From positions 1 through 64,000 of the forward strand of contig JAIBEK010000026.1 in NCBI GenBank assembly GCA_019459145.1: a stretch of DNA of 64,000 nt, given 5' to 3'. Every line of letters begins with the position of its first letter. The first letter of the stretch is position 1. The translations under genes and the position numbers were made by a program. Source of the stretch: Arenimonas sp. (GTDB lineage Bacteria > Pseudomonadota > Alphaproteobacteria > Rhizobiales > Rhizobiaceae). The notes beneath the pieces are model-generated. The model made no database searches. It worked only from the letters and a program-made list of their open reading frames with translations, and was not told where the DNA came from. Of this stretch, positions 31,931 through 41,629 are shown piece by piece.

Positions 31931-33595
31931 CTATTCGGCGGCGAGCGCCGGTTCGCGGTCGCGCAAGAACCGGCGGATGACCTTGCCGCTGGTGGTCAGC
32001 GGCATTTCGTCGATGAACTCCACCTCGCGCGGATATTCGTGCATCGAAAGCCGCTGCTTGACCCAGTCGCCGATCTCGGCGGCAAGCTGCGGGCTGGGCT
32101 GATAGCCCTGCGAAAGCACGACGAAGGCCTTGACGATCTCGGTGCGCAGCGGATCGGGCTTGCCGATGGCGGCCGCCAGCCGGACCGCCGGATGGCCGAT
32201 GAGACAGTCCTCGATTTCGGCGGGGCCGATGCGATAGCCGGAAGAGGTGATGACATCGTCGTCGCGACCAAAGAACTCGACATAGCCGTCCGCATCCATC
32301 CGGCCGAGATCGCCGGTCTTCATCCAGTCGCCGACGAATTTTCGCGCCGTCGCCGCCTCGTCGTTCCAGTAGCCGAGGAACATCACCGGATCGGGCCTTT
32401 TGATCGCCACCTGGCCGGTGACGCCCGCGGGCACTTCACGGCCCGCCTCGTCGATGATCGCCACCCGATGGCCAGGCACGGCACGGCCGATGGCGCCGGC
32501 CCTGGTCACGCCGAGATTTGCCGCCGACCCGAGGACGAAATTGCACTCGGTCTGGCCGTAGAATTCGTTGGGCACGATGCCGAGCGTCGCCTTCACCCAT
32601 TCATAGGTTTCACGGCCGAGCGATTCGCCGGCCGAGCCGATGCTGCGCAGCACGAGATCGTATTTCTCCAGCGGCTTTTCGACGGACTTCAGCAGGCGCA
32701 GGGCGGTTGGCGGAATGAAGGCGTTTCGCACCTTCATCTCGGCCATGATGCGAAAGGCCGTGTCGGGATCGAACTTCTGCGCCGGTGACGAAACGACCGG
32801 CACGCCGAGCATCAACGCCGGAAGCAGCGCATTGAGCAGGCCGCCGGCCCAGGCCCAGTCGGACGGTGTCCAGATCTTGTCGCCCGGTTGGGGGAGGAAA
32901 TCATGCACCATCTGAAAGCCGGGAATGTGGCCCGGCAAAACCCGGTGGCCATGCAGCGCCCCCTTCGGCGGACCGGTCGTGCCCGAGGTGAAGATCATCA
33001 GGGCCGGCGTATCCGGTCCAGTATCGGCGACCTCAAAAACAGGCGGATGGGCGGCGACGAGGTCGGCAAAGCAGTGAGCATCATCGCAGGGCGCACCAGT
33101 CGTGATCACATGCTCGAGGACCGGCAGGTCCGGCCGGATCTCGGCCAGACGCGCAAGTCCGAAATCATTGGTGACGATCGCCTTCGCGCCGGCGGCCGCC
33201 AACCGGTATTGCAGCGCCTCGACCCCGAACAGCAGCGCCAGAGGCAGGGCGATGGCACCCATCTTGTAGATGGCCACATGGGCGATCACCGTCTCGAACG
33301 ATTGCGGCAAAAGCAGCGCGATGCGGTCGCCGCGGGCGATGCCGAGCGCGGCCAGCGCATGGGCGAAGGCCGAGGATTGCGCCGAAAGCTCGCCATAGGT
33401 CATCGACGGGTGGCGGCCGTCCGGTGAGAAATGTTCGAGGCAGACGCGGTCGGGATGATGCCGCGCCCAGTCGTCGCTGACCGCGCGGCCGATATTGAAA
33501 TTGCCGGGGATCTGCCACGCGAAGTCGCGACACAGACGCTCATAGGAGCTGCTTTCGGGCAGAAACATGCGGGGTTTTCCGAATTGACCTGCCAT
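31931..33595 (-). CDS. AMP-binding acyl-CoA synthetase
   Basis: MIFTSGTTGPPKGALHGH; YGQTECNFVLG; KTGDLGRMDADGYVEFFGRDDDVITSSGYRIGPAEIE. Confidence 0.93.
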   Translation of the reverse strand: MAGQFGKPRMFLPESSSYERLCRDFAWQIPGNFNIGRAVSDDWARHHPDRVCLEHFSPDGRHPSMTYGELSAQSSAFAHALAALGIARGDRIALLLPQSFETVIAHVAIYKMGAIALPLALLFGVEALQYRLAAAGAKAIVTNDFGLARLAEIRPDLPVLEHVITTGAPCDDAHCFADLVAAHPPVFEVADTGPDTPALMIFTSGTTGPPKGALHGHRVLPGHIPGFQMVHDFLPQPGDKIWTPSDWAWAGGLLNALLPALMLGVPVVSSPAQKFDPDTAFRIMAEMKVRNAFIPPTALRLLKSVEKPLEKYDLVLRSIGSAGESLGRETYEWVKATLGIVPNEFYGQTECNFVLGSAANLGVTRAGAIGRAVPGHRVAIIDEAGREVPAGVTGQVAIKRPDPVMFLGYWNDEAATARKFVGDWMKTGDLGRMDADGYVEFFGRDDDVITSSGYRIGPAEIEDCLIGHPAVRLAAAIGKPDPLRTEIVKAFVVLSQGYQPSPQLAAEIGDWVKQRLSMHEYPREVEFIDEMPLTTSGKVIRRFLRDREPALAAE

Positions 33596-33799
33596 TTTGC
33601 TAGCATTCCTTTCGCAACTGCACAATGGAAGGGCGAAATGCCGGTCCGCAGCCGCCCGGGCGGGCTTGCGTTTCTGGACAGCCTCGGAAACGACGTGCTA
33701 ACTAGACAAGCCGGATTCTCACCCGCCAGGGGCATGAGCCGGCGGGGCCAGGCTATGGCAGGGCGCCCAAATTCCTTTCCGATCGCAGAGACCCATTCG

Positions 33800-34246
33800 A
33801 TGAAAACATCCGGCAAGAACCCGCGCCCAGCCCAGCCCGTTCGACAGGTCACCGTCGATGCCGGGCTACTGCCGAAGACGGCGAATGCGAAGCGTGGCCC
33901 GGACGCGGCCGATCGCCCGGCGACGGCGACGGTCAACATCGTCGCCCCCGTCCCCCCGGCCGTCTCCGCCGCGCGCCTGGAGATGAAGCAGCAGGCGATG
34001 AAATCGGCGCTGATGAAGGTCGGCGCCGCCATAGACGGCGGCGAGATCCCGGCGGCTGAAGCCAAGCGGTTCGTGCTGGGGCGGGTCGTCAGGGGCCTCG
34101 GATCGGTCGAGGCCGCGGAAAAATGGTATCGCAGCCACCACTTCGCCGAACTGGGCGGCCGGACCCCGGCTCAACTGGTACGCGCCGGCGAATTGAAGGC
34201 GCTGCTTGCACAGTTGGACGCGGCGAAGGCGGAACCAAAGGCCTGA
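33800..34246 (+). CDS. Hypothetical protein with C-terminal MbcA/ParS/Xre antitoxin-like (DUF2384) segment
   Basis: VRGLGSVEAAEKWYRSHHFAELGGRTPAQLVRAGELKALLAQLD resembles the DUF2384 pattern W...LGGRTPxxLxxxGE. Confidence 0.55.
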   Translation: MKTSGKNPRPAQPVRQVTVDAGLLPKTANAKRGPDAADRPATATVNIVAPVPPAVSAARLEMKQQAMKSALMKVGAAIDGGEIPAAEAKRFVLGRVVRGLGSVEAAEKWYRSHHFAELGGRTPAQLVRAGELKALLAQLDAAKAEPKA

Positions 34247-34389
34247 GGCAGATGAAACGTCGGTGGCAGACGGTTTGGCGCGACCACGATTGGAGAGTTT
34301 TCGCCCACAAGCTGCCGACGATTTATGCCGGGTTTGCAACAGCTGACGTCCACGCCACAGACGAAGTGTGGCAGCGACAATGCAGCGAT

Positions 34390-34474
34390 TGGTGCCCCAT
34401 GCCGGAATCGAACCAGCACTCCTTTCGGAACTCGATTTTGAGTCGAGCGCGTCTACCAGTTCCGCCAATGGGGC
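34390..34474 (-). tRNA. tRNA-Leu(CAA)
   Basis: Minus strand GCCCCATTGGCGGAACTGGTAGACGCGCTCGACTCAAAATCGAGTTCCGAAAGGAGTGCTGGTTCGATTCCGGCATGGGGCACCA; 7-bp acceptor stem, anticodon loop CTCAAAA, TPsiC GTTCGATTC, encoded CCA. Confidence 0.97.
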
Positions 34475-34663
34475 ACAGAAGCGTCGTGTGTCGGTAGGAC
34501 AGCGCCGGACTATACGAAGCGCGCCGAGGCGGTCAACCGCCTTTTTCGCCGAAGCACGTTCACAGGATTGTTTTCGATCGGGATGGTGCGACGCAGCGCC
34601 GGGCATTTACAGTGGCCTGTCGCTTAACTAAAACCGCTCGGCCCGAGGAACAGGAAAACAACC

Positions 34664-35245
34664 ATGCTGCGCCGCCTCTACGACTGGACCATGTCACTGG
34701 CGGCAACCCGCCATGCCGAAAAAGGCCTGTTCGGTGTGTCCTTCATCGAAAGCTCGTTCTTTCCCATTCCGCCGGACGTGCTGCTGATCCCGATGGTGAT
34801 CGCCAAGCCGGCGAACTGGATGAGGCTGGCGCTGATCTGCACTGTCGCATCCGTGCTCGGTGCCTTTCTCGGCTACGCGATCGGCATGTTCCTCTACGAC
34901 CTGATCGGTCGCCCGATCCTTGCCTTCTACGGCAAGGAGAACGCCTTCGAGCAGGTCGCCGAGTGGTACAATATTTGGGGCGGCTGGGGAGTGCTGTTTG
35001 CCGCCATCACCCCCTTTCCCTACAAGGTGCTGACCATCTTTTCCGGCGCGACGGGGCTCAACTTCTTCATCTTCACCATGGTCAGCATCATCGGCCGGGC
35101 CGCGCGCTTCTTTCTCGTCGCCTGGCTGCTCGGCCGCTATGGCGAGCCGATCCGCATCTTCATCGAGAAATATCTCAGCCTTCTTTTCACCCTGTTCATG
35201 GTGCTGCTGATCGGCGGCTTCTATCTGGTGAAATTCGCCTTCTGA
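34664..35245 (+). CDS. YqaA/DedA (VTT-domain) membrane protein
   Basis: MLRRLYDWTMSLAATRHAEKGLFGVSFIESSFFPIPPDVLLIPMVIAKP...; VTT fold features. Confidence 0.9.
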   Translation: MLRRLYDWTMSLAATRHAEKGLFGVSFIESSFFPIPPDVLLIPMVIAKPANWMRLALICTVASVLGAFLGYAIGMFLYDLIGRPILAFYGKENAFEQVAEWYNIWGGWGVLFAAITPFPYKVLTIFSGATGLNFFIFTMVSIIGRAARFFLVAWLLGRYGEPIRIFIEKYLSLLFTLFMVLLIGGFYLVKFAF

Positions 35246-35257
35246 CGGGATCGAACA

Positions 35258-35770
35258 ATGAGCCTCTCCACCTCCCTAGCAAAGTCCGATACCGCAATCG
35301 CCGCCGTTCTGACGCTCGGCATGGCGGTCGTCGTCGGCTCGGCGCTCGGCTTCGAGCACATCGGCGGCTACATTCCCTGCGCGCTCTGCCTTTTGCAGCG
35401 CAATCCCTATTACATCGGCGTGGGCATCGGCGCGCTGGCACTGCTGTCGTCGGTGTTCAAGCTGCCGCCGATCGTCACGCGCGGCCTTTTCGCCGTCATC
35501 GCCGTGCTGATGATCGTCAGCATCGGGCTTGGCGCCTATCATGCCGGCGTCGAGTGGAAGTTCTGGGAAGGCCCGGCCAGTTGCACCATCGGCGCGACCG
35601 GCGGCGAAGCCCCGGTCAACGTGCTCGAAGCGCTGAACTCGACCAAGGCGCCGTCCTGCACGGAAGCGACGCTGCGCGTGCTCGGCCTGTCCTTTGCCGG
35701 CTGGAATGTGCTGACCAGCGCAGCGCTCGCAGCAATCGCGCTGTGGGCGACGTTGCGCAAGCGCGGCTGA
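35258..35770 (+). CDS. dsbB: Disulfide bond formation protein B
   Basis: GYIPCALCLLQRNPYYIG (CxxC periplasmic loop) with TM helices and a second Cys pair. Confidence 0.88.
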   Translation: MSLSTSLAKSDTAIAAVLTLGMAVVVGSALGFEHIGGYIPCALCLLQRNPYYIGVGIGALALLSSVFKLPPIVTRGLFAVIAVLMIVSIGLGAYHAGVEWKFWEGPASCTIGATGGEAPVNVLEALNSTKAPSCTEATLRVLGLSFAGWNVLTSAALAAIALWATLRKRG

Positions 35771-35775
35771 GCCGC

Positions 35776-36333
35776 TTACGGCTGCAGTTCGGAATCCCAG
35801 TAGAGATAGTCGACCCAGCTCTCATGCAGATGGTTGGGCGGGAACGACCGGCCATTGTTGTGCAGGTCCTGCACGGTCGGGCGGTAGGGCTTCTGGTGCG
35901 GGAACATCTGCGCCTGGCGCGGCAGCTTGCTGCCCTTGCGCAGGTTGCACGGCGAGCAGGCGGCCACCACGTTTTCCCAGGTGGTCTCACCACCGTGGGC
36001 GCGCGGGACGACATGGTCGAAGGTCAGGTCCTCGTCGGAGCCGCAATACTGGCATTCGAACTTGTCGCGCAGGAAGACGTTGAAGCGGGTAAACGCCGGA
36101 TTGCGCGTCGGCTGGACATAGGTCTTCAGGCTGACGACGCTCGGCAGCCGCATGGAAAAGCTCGGCGAGCAGACGGAATGGTCGTATTCGGCGATGATGT
36201 TCACACGGTCAAGAAAGACCGCCTTGATCGCGTCCTGCCAGGACCACAGCGACAAGGGATAGTAACTCAGCGGCCTGTAGTCGGCATTCAGCACGAGTGC
36301 CGGCAAGGACTGGGGTGAGACTGCAATCGTCAA
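35776..36333 (-). CDS. HNH endonuclease
   Basis: CQYCGSDEDLTFDHVVPRAHGGETTWENVVAACSPCNLRKGSKLP. Confidence 0.95.
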   Translation of the reverse strand: MTIAVSPQSLPALVLNADYRPLSYYPLSLWSWQDAIKAVFLDRVNIIAEYDHSVCSPSFSMRLPSVVSLKTYVQPTRNPAFTRFNVFLRDKFECQYCGSDEDLTFDHVVPRAHGGETTWENVVAACSPCNLRKGSKLPRQAQMFPHQKPYRPTVQDLHNNGRSFPPNHLHESWVDYLYWDSELQP

Positions 36334-36430
36334 GGCATTCTCCTGATCGATTCGGCACCTGTGTTTTTATATTAGGTCCGTTGTGACAGCCTTGTGAAGC
36401 CCCCTTTCCGCGGGGCGCCCTTCCGTCGCG

Positions 36431-37078
36431 CTATTCGACCGCGGGAAGGGCCTCCCGGCCCCTTCCCGCGGCATAATGCGCCCAGAACAGCCGGGCGGCG
36501 ATCGACCGCCAGGGCCGCCATGCCTCGGCGATTTCGACCACCTGCCGGATGTCGGGCCGCGCATCATGGCCGAAGGCATCGCCGACGGCGGCGCGCAGCG
36601 CTACGTCGCCTGCCGGAAAAATGTCGGCATGGCCGCCGCAGAACATCAGGTAGACCTCTGCGGTCCACAAGCCGATGCCCTTGAGCGCCGTCAGTTTTTC
36701 GATCGCCTCGGTCGCGTCGAGGCGGGAGAGCGTCGACAGGTCGAGGGTTCCCGACGCGACGGCGCGGGCGGCAAACTCGAGGGTGGATGCCTTGGCGCGC
36801 GACAGGCCGAGGCCGGCGACCACATCGGCATCGAGCCCGAGATAGGCTTCGGCCGTGGGTGGCCCGCCGCTTGCCGCCGTGATGCGGGTCCAGATCGCCT
36901 CGGCGCTGGCCCGCGACACCATCTGCGAGACGACGATATGGGCGAGACCGGAAAAGCCGGGTTCGGCAAGGCGCAGCGGCAGCGGAGCATGGCGGCGGGC
37001 GAGCGGTGCGAGGCGCGGATCGATGGCGATGAGTTCGCAGAGACCGAACGCCACGTCTGCCGGGCTGGTGATGATCAT
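36431..37078 (-). CDS. DNA-3-methyladenine glycosylase II (AlkA-like)
   Basis: HhH-GPD region LTALKGIGLWTAEVYLMFCGGHADIFPAGDVALRAAV. Confidence 0.93.
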   Translation of the reverse strand: MIITSPADVAFGLCELIAIDPRLAPLARRHAPLPLRLAEPGFSGLAHIVVSQMVSRASAEAIWTRITAASGGPPTAEAYLGLDADVVAGLGLSRAKASTLEFAARAVASGTLDLSTLSRLDATEAIEKLTALKGIGLWTAEVYLMFCGGHADIFPAGDVALRAAVGDAFGHDARPDIRQVVEIAEAWRPWRSIAARLFWAHYAAGRGREALPAVE

Positions 37079-37131
37079 TTCGGTTTCGTCCCGCTCTTTT
37101 CCCCGCGCCCGATTTCGTGCGAGAGGGAAGC

Positions 37132-38013
37132 ATGATCGCCTCCATTCGTCAAAGACCGGTTCTGCGCTTTGCCCCCAGCCCCAACGGCCTGCTGCACCTC
37201 GGCCATGCGCTCTCGGCGCTTCTCAATGCCGACAGGGCGGAAAAGCTCGGCGGCCGCCTGCTGCTGCGCATGGAAGACATAGACGTCAACCGCTGCGCAC
37301 CCGAATTCGAACAGGCGATCCTCGAGGATCTGGCCTGGCTCGGGCTCGACTGGGAGCAGCCGGTACGCCGCCAGTCGGAACATTTCGACGATTATCGCGC
37401 GGCACTCGACAAGCTGATTGCCCGCGGCCTCGTCTATCCGACCTTCATGACCCGCGGCGCGGTGAAGGCCCGCGTCGCAGGCGCCGAGGCGGAGGGCCGG
37501 GCATGGCCGCGCGATCCCGACGGCGCACCGCTCTATCCGCCGGACGAGCGAGACCTTTCCGATGGCGAGCGAGAGGCACGTATCGCGGCCGGCGCCCGCC
37601 ACGCCTTTCGGCTCGACATGGGCCGGGCGATGGCGGAATGCGGCGCGCATCTCGCCTGGACGGAAACGGGCGACGGACAAACCGGCGAGATCGCCGCCGA
37701 TCCGGCGGCCTGGGGCGATGTCGTGCTGTGGCGCTCGGACGCGCCGTCGAGCTATCACCTGTCGGTGACCGTCGACGATGCGCGCCAGGGCATTACCCAT
37801 GTCGTGCGCGGTCTCGACCTCTTTCACGCCACCTCGGTGCACCGGCTGTTGCAGAGGCTGCTCGACCTGCCGGCGCCGGTCTATCACCACCACCGGCTGA
37901 TCCTCGGGGCCGACGGCCGCAAGCTGTCGAAGAGCGAGGGCGACACCGGGCTAAGGGAACTGCGGCGGCAGGGCCTGACCTCAGCCGACATCCGCCGGCT
38001 GGTCGGGCTTTGA
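37132..38013 (+). CDS. gluQRS: Glutamyl-Q tRNA(Asp) synthetase
   Basis: RFAPSPNGLLHLGHALSAL; KLSKSEG motif; short form lacking the anticodon-binding domain. Confidence 0.94.
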   Translation: MIASIRQRPVLRFAPSPNGLLHLGHALSALLNADRAEKLGGRLLLRMEDIDVNRCAPEFEQAILEDLAWLGLDWEQPVRRQSEHFDDYRAALDKLIARGLVYPTFMTRGAVKARVAGAEAEGRAWPRDPDGAPLYPPDERDLSDGEREARIAAGARHAFRLDMGRAMAECGAHLAWTETGDGQTGEIAADPAAWGDVVLWRSDAPSSYHLSVTVDDARQGITHVVRGLDLFHATSVHRLLQRLLDLPAPVYHHHRLILGADGRKLSKSEGDTGLRELRRQGLTSADIRRLVGL

Positions 38014-38880
38014 CCTGGGCACGTCGACCGCCCGCACCTTTTGGCCGAACACCTCGAACTTCAGCAGCGCCGCGTTGAACTCGGCGCCGATGATGAAGAT
38101 CGCGCCGACCATGTAGAGAAAGACCAGCACGACCATGATCGAGGCGAGACCGGCATAGGTCGCGGCATAATTGGCGAAGCTTGCGAGATAATAGGCGAAG
38201 ATCAGCGCGCCGACGAGCCAGAGGATCAGGGTGAGCAGCACGCCGGGAATGACGTCGCGAATGCGGCGATGACCGGCCGGCAGTCCGAGATGGAAGACCA
38301 TCAGGCCGAGGACCAGCACCACGAGCGTGCCGTAGATCCGCCAGTTGGCGACCGTCAGGAGGAAGTCCTCGAGCAGCGGAAACCATTTTTCGGCAAAGGC
38401 GAGCGCCACCGGGACGGCGACGAGAAGGGCGCTGATGGCGGCGAGCGCGATAACGGCACCGATGACATAACCGAGGCTGACGAGGCGGGTGATGTACCAG
38501 GGGCGCGTCTCGGGTACGCGGTAGGCGCGATTGAGCGATGCCCTGAGCGCCTCCACCCCATTGGAGGCGAAATAGGCGGCCGCCAGCACCGAGACCGTCA
38601 ACAGGCCGCCGCGCGGAATGGTCAGCACCTCGACCACCTGATCCGACAGCGGCTTGGCGATGGCCTCCGGCCAGGTGTCGAAGATCAGATGCACGGCCGT
38701 GTCGGCAAAACTGTCGGCGCCGAGCAGACCCGCCAGCGCCGTGCCGAAGATCAGGAAGGGAAAGACGGCCAGCAGCGCCGACAAGGCCACATGGCTCGCC
38801 ATGGCCCAGCCGTCGTCTTCGCTGAAATGATTGAGGGCGTCGAAGCTGACCTTGTAGAGCATGCGCAGGAACGCCGGCAT
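37981..38880 (-). CDS. YihY/virulence factor BrkB family membrane protein
   Basis: MLYKVSFDALNHFSEDDGWAMASHVALSALLAVFPFLIF; polytopic; GAEFNAALLKF. Confidence 0.93.
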   Translation of the reverse strand: MPAFLRMLYKVSFDALNHFSEDDGWAMASHVALSALLAVFPFLIFGTALAGLLGADSFADTAVHLIFDTWPEAIAKPLSDQVVEVLTIPRGGLLTVSVLAAAYFASNGVEALRASLNRAYRVPETRPWYITRLVSLGYVIGAVIALAAISALLVAVPVALAFAEKWFPLLEDFLLTVANWRIYGTLVVLVLGLMVFHLGLPAGHRRIRDVIPGVLLTLILWLVGALIFAYYLASFANYAATYAGLASIMVVLVFLYMVGAIFIIGAEFNAALLKFEVFGQKVRAVDVPRSKPDQPADVG

Positions 38881-38977
38881 CAGATCTCCTTGCTTTCGCT
38901 GGCCGCTGGCTCGACGGACCGATTGTCACCCGCGAACGAATATGGGAAACCCGCACGGTTTGTACAGGGAACAATCA

Positions 38978-39811
38978 ATGACGGACCGCCCGACCATCAT
39001 CGTCACCGGCTGCTCGAGCGGAATCGGCGCCCATTGCGCCAGGGCGCTTGCCGCCGACGGGTGGCGCGTTTTCGCCACCGTGCGGAAACCGGAAGACAGG
39101 GACGGGCTCGAAGCGGACGGCATCGAGGCCCTGCTGATGGACTATGCCGACGCGGCAAGCATTGCCGCGCTGGTCGACGAGGTGACGAAAAGGGCCGGCG
39201 GGCGGATCGACGCGCTGTTCAACAACGGCGCCTACGGCCAACCTGGGGCGATCGAGGATCTGTCGACAGACGTGCTGCGCCGTCAGTTCGAGGCGAATTT
39301 CTTCGGCTGGCACGAATTGACGAGACGGGTGATCCCGCTGATGCGGGCCCGCGGCGCCGGCCGGATCGTCCAGTGCTCCTCCATCCTCGGGCTCCTGCCC
39401 TATCGCTATCGCGGTGCCTATACCGCCTCGAAATATGCGCTCGAAGGATTGTCCGTAACGCTCAGGATGGAGCTTGAAGGCTCGGGCATCCATGTCAGCC
39501 TGATCGAGCCGGGACCGATCGAAAGCCGCTTCACCGCCAATGCGCTGCGGATGATCGAGGAAAACGTCGACCTTCAGAATTCCGCCCATGCCGGGGAATA
39601 CAAACGCCAGTTGGCACGGCTCGACGGGACAGGGCCGGTCAACCGCTACAAACTCGGCCCGGACGCCGTCTACAAAGTCCTGAAACACGCCTTGACCGCC
39701 ACCCGGCCCCGCCCACATTATCCCGTTACCGTTCCAGCGCGGCGCGGCATGCTACTGAAACGTCTGCTGCCGGCCGATCTCTTCTACCGGCTGATGCGGA
39801 TGCTGGACTGA
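38978..39811 (+). CDS. SDR family oxidoreductase
   Basis: TGCSSGIGAHCARAL; YTASKYALEGLS. Confidence 0.93.
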   Translation: MTDRPTIIVTGCSSGIGAHCARALAADGWRVFATVRKPEDRDGLEADGIEALLMDYADAASIAALVDEVTKRAGGRIDALFNNGAYGQPGAIEDLSTDVLRRQFEANFFGWHELTRRVIPLMRARGAGRIVQCSSILGLLPYRYRGAYTASKYALEGLSVTLRMELEGSGIHVSLIEPGPIESRFTANALRMIEENVDLQNSAHAGEYKRQLARLDGTGPVNRYKLGPDAVYKVLKHALTATRPRPHYPVTVPARRGMLLKRLLPADLFYRLMRMLD

Positions 39812-39841
39812 CAAACCTTTGAGAAAGCTCGCTTAACAACG

Positions 39842-40039
39842 ATGTCCACCTTCACCACCGTGCTTACCCTGATCGTCATGGGGCTCGTCGTCCTGGTTCT
39901 CATCCGGGGTCTTTTCAACATGATGAAGGGCGGCAGCGGCAACACCTCGAATAAGCTGATGCGGATGCGCGTGATCCTGCAGGCCGTGGCGGTCGCGCTG
40001 ATCATGCTGACGCTTTGGCTGACCGGCGGCGGCCGGTAG
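39842..40039 (+). CDS. Twin transmembrane (HIG1-type) small protein
   Basis: MSTFTTVLTLIVMGLVVLVLIRGLFNMMKGGSGNTSNKLMRMRVILQAVAVALIMLTLWLTGG. Confidence 0.85.
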   Translation: MSTFTTVLTLIVMGLVVLVLIRGLFNMMKGGSGNTSNKLMRMRVILQAVAVALIMLTLWLTGGGR

Positions 40040-40054
40040 GAAAGGGAAGAAACC

Positions 40055-40633
40055 ATGGTCAGGCTCAACAAGATCTATACCCGCACCGGCGACGACGGCA
40101 CGACCGCGCTGGTCACCGGCCCGCGCCGGCTGAAGCACGACCTGCGGGTCGACGCCTATGGCACGATCGACGAGACCAATTCGACGATCGGCATGGCCCG
40201 GCTGCACACCAGCGACATGCCCGAACTCGACGCCATGCTGATGCGCATCCAGAACGACCTGTTCGACCTCGGCGCCGATCTGGCGGCGCCCGAAACCGGG
40301 GAGACGCTGTCCTACGAGCCCCTGCGGGTGATCGAGGCGCAGGTGACGCGGATCGAGGGCGAGATCGACCAACTGAACGCCAATCTCGATCCGCTGAGAT
40401 CCTTCATCCTGCCCGGCGGTTCGCCGGCCGCCGCCCATCTGCATCTGGCCCGCACGGTGGCGCGACGGGCCGAGCGCATCATGGTCGAACTGTCGCGCTT
40501 CGAAGGCGAGACGATCGATGAGCCGGCGCTGAAATACATCAACCGCCTGTCCGACTTCCTGTTCGTCGCCGCCCGCTTCGCCAATGACGGCGGCAAGGCG
40601 GACATTCTCTGGGTTCCGGGCAAGAACCGATAG
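40055..40633 (+). CDS. Cob(I)yrinic acid a,c-diamide adenosyltransferase (PduO type)
   Basis: MVRLNKIYTRTGDDGTTALVTGPRRLKHDLRVDAYGTIDETNS...RLSDFLFVAARFAN. Confidence 0.95.
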   Translation: MVRLNKIYTRTGDDGTTALVTGPRRLKHDLRVDAYGTIDETNSTIGMARLHTSDMPELDAMLMRIQNDLFDLGADLAAPETGETLSYEPLRVIEAQVTRIEGEIDQLNANLDPLRSFILPGGSPAAAHLHLARTVARRAERIMVELSRFEGETIDEPALKYINRLSDFLFVAARFANDGGKADILWVPGKNR

Positions 40634-40662
40634 GCGGCCGGCAGGCCGAAAGGGGGCGCCAA

Positions 40663-41448
40663 GTGTTCATTCCGCTGCACGACCGCAACGCCCTCAAGCA
40701 CATCCGGCGGCAATACGTCACCTTCGGCCTGATCCTCGCCAATGTCCTGACCTTCGCCTTCACCGTCCTCTTGACGCCGGAGGCGGTGGCGGAGGCAAGC
40801 GTCTTCGGCTTCGGCTTCATCCCGGCGGTGGTGTTCGACAGCGCCGTGCTCGATCCCTCGCTGGTGATCGTGCCGCCCGACGCAACCTTTCTCACCTATT
40901 CCTTCCTGCATGCCGACCTGATGCATCTCGGCTCCAACATGCTGTTCCTCTGGGTGTTCGGCGACAATGTCGAGGACGCGCTGGGGCACTTCCGCTTCCT
41001 GATCTTCTACCTCGCCTGTGCTGCAGCCGGCGCCCTGTTCCACGCCCTTGTCGCGCCACTGTCGCAAGCGCCGCTGATCGGCGCCTCGGGCGCCGTCTCC
41101 GGCGTGGTCGCGGCCTATCTCATGCTCCATCCGAAGGTGCGGATCTGGGTCCTCGTGCTGTTCCGCTTCCCCCTGCCGCTGCCCGCCTTCGTGCCGCTGG
41201 CCTTCTGGATCGGCCAACAGTTCTTCATGCTGCTGGCCGACGGCGAAACCAATGTCTCCTGGGGGGCCCATGTCGGCGGCATCCTGGCAGGCGCAATTCT
41301 CGTGCTTTTCATGCGCCGTCGCGGGGTGCCGCTGTTCGACCGCACCATCGTCACGCCGGCTGCCGTCAGGCACCGCCTCGAGCCCGCTCCGCGCGTCGTC
41401 CTGCCGGCGCCGGTTGAGGCGAAGCGCCCGGTTCACTGGGGTCGCTGA
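40663..41448 (+). CDS. Rhomboid family intramembrane serine protease
   Basis: HADLMHLGSNMLFLWVFGDNVEDALG; GASGAVSGVVAAYL; GTG start. Confidence 0.93.
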   Translation: MFIPLHDRNALKHIRRQYVTFGLILANVLTFAFTVLLTPEAVAEASVFGFGFIPAVVFDSAVLDPSLVIVPPDATFLTYSFLHADLMHLGSNMLFLWVFGDNVEDALGHFRFLIFYLACAAAGALFHALVAPLSQAPLIGASGAVSGVVAAYLMLHPKVRIWVLVLFRFPLPLPAFVPLAFWIGQQFFMLLADGETNVSWGAHVGGILAGAILVLFMRRRGVPLFDRTIVTPAAVRHRLEPAPRVVLPAPVEAKRPVHWGR

Positions 41449-41468
41449 GTAAAATCGCGACCAGAATG

Positions 41469-41490
41469 TTGACGCGCACGTAAACGTCAA
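41469..41490 (+). promoter_or_regulatory. Candidate LiuR/MerR-type operator overlapping the etfBA promoter
   Basis: TTGACGCGCACGTAAACGTCAA; also readable as -35 TTGACG, N17, -10 TATTCC. Confidence 0.5.
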
Positions 41491-41629
41491 TTATTCCTTT
41501 GGCAAAAGCGGAACGCCCTTCGCAGGAGCGTTGTATTTGGACGAAAAATGCGTATCGATGTCGCCATTCGACAATCGGCGGACCGCGTCAGAGCGCATTT
41601 TCCGACGGGAGCAGTGAAGGAAGGAACCC

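Noticed and set aside
34123-34497. 124-aa ORF overlapping the tRNA locus
   Set aside because: Runs through tRNA-Leu; no recognisable protein features.
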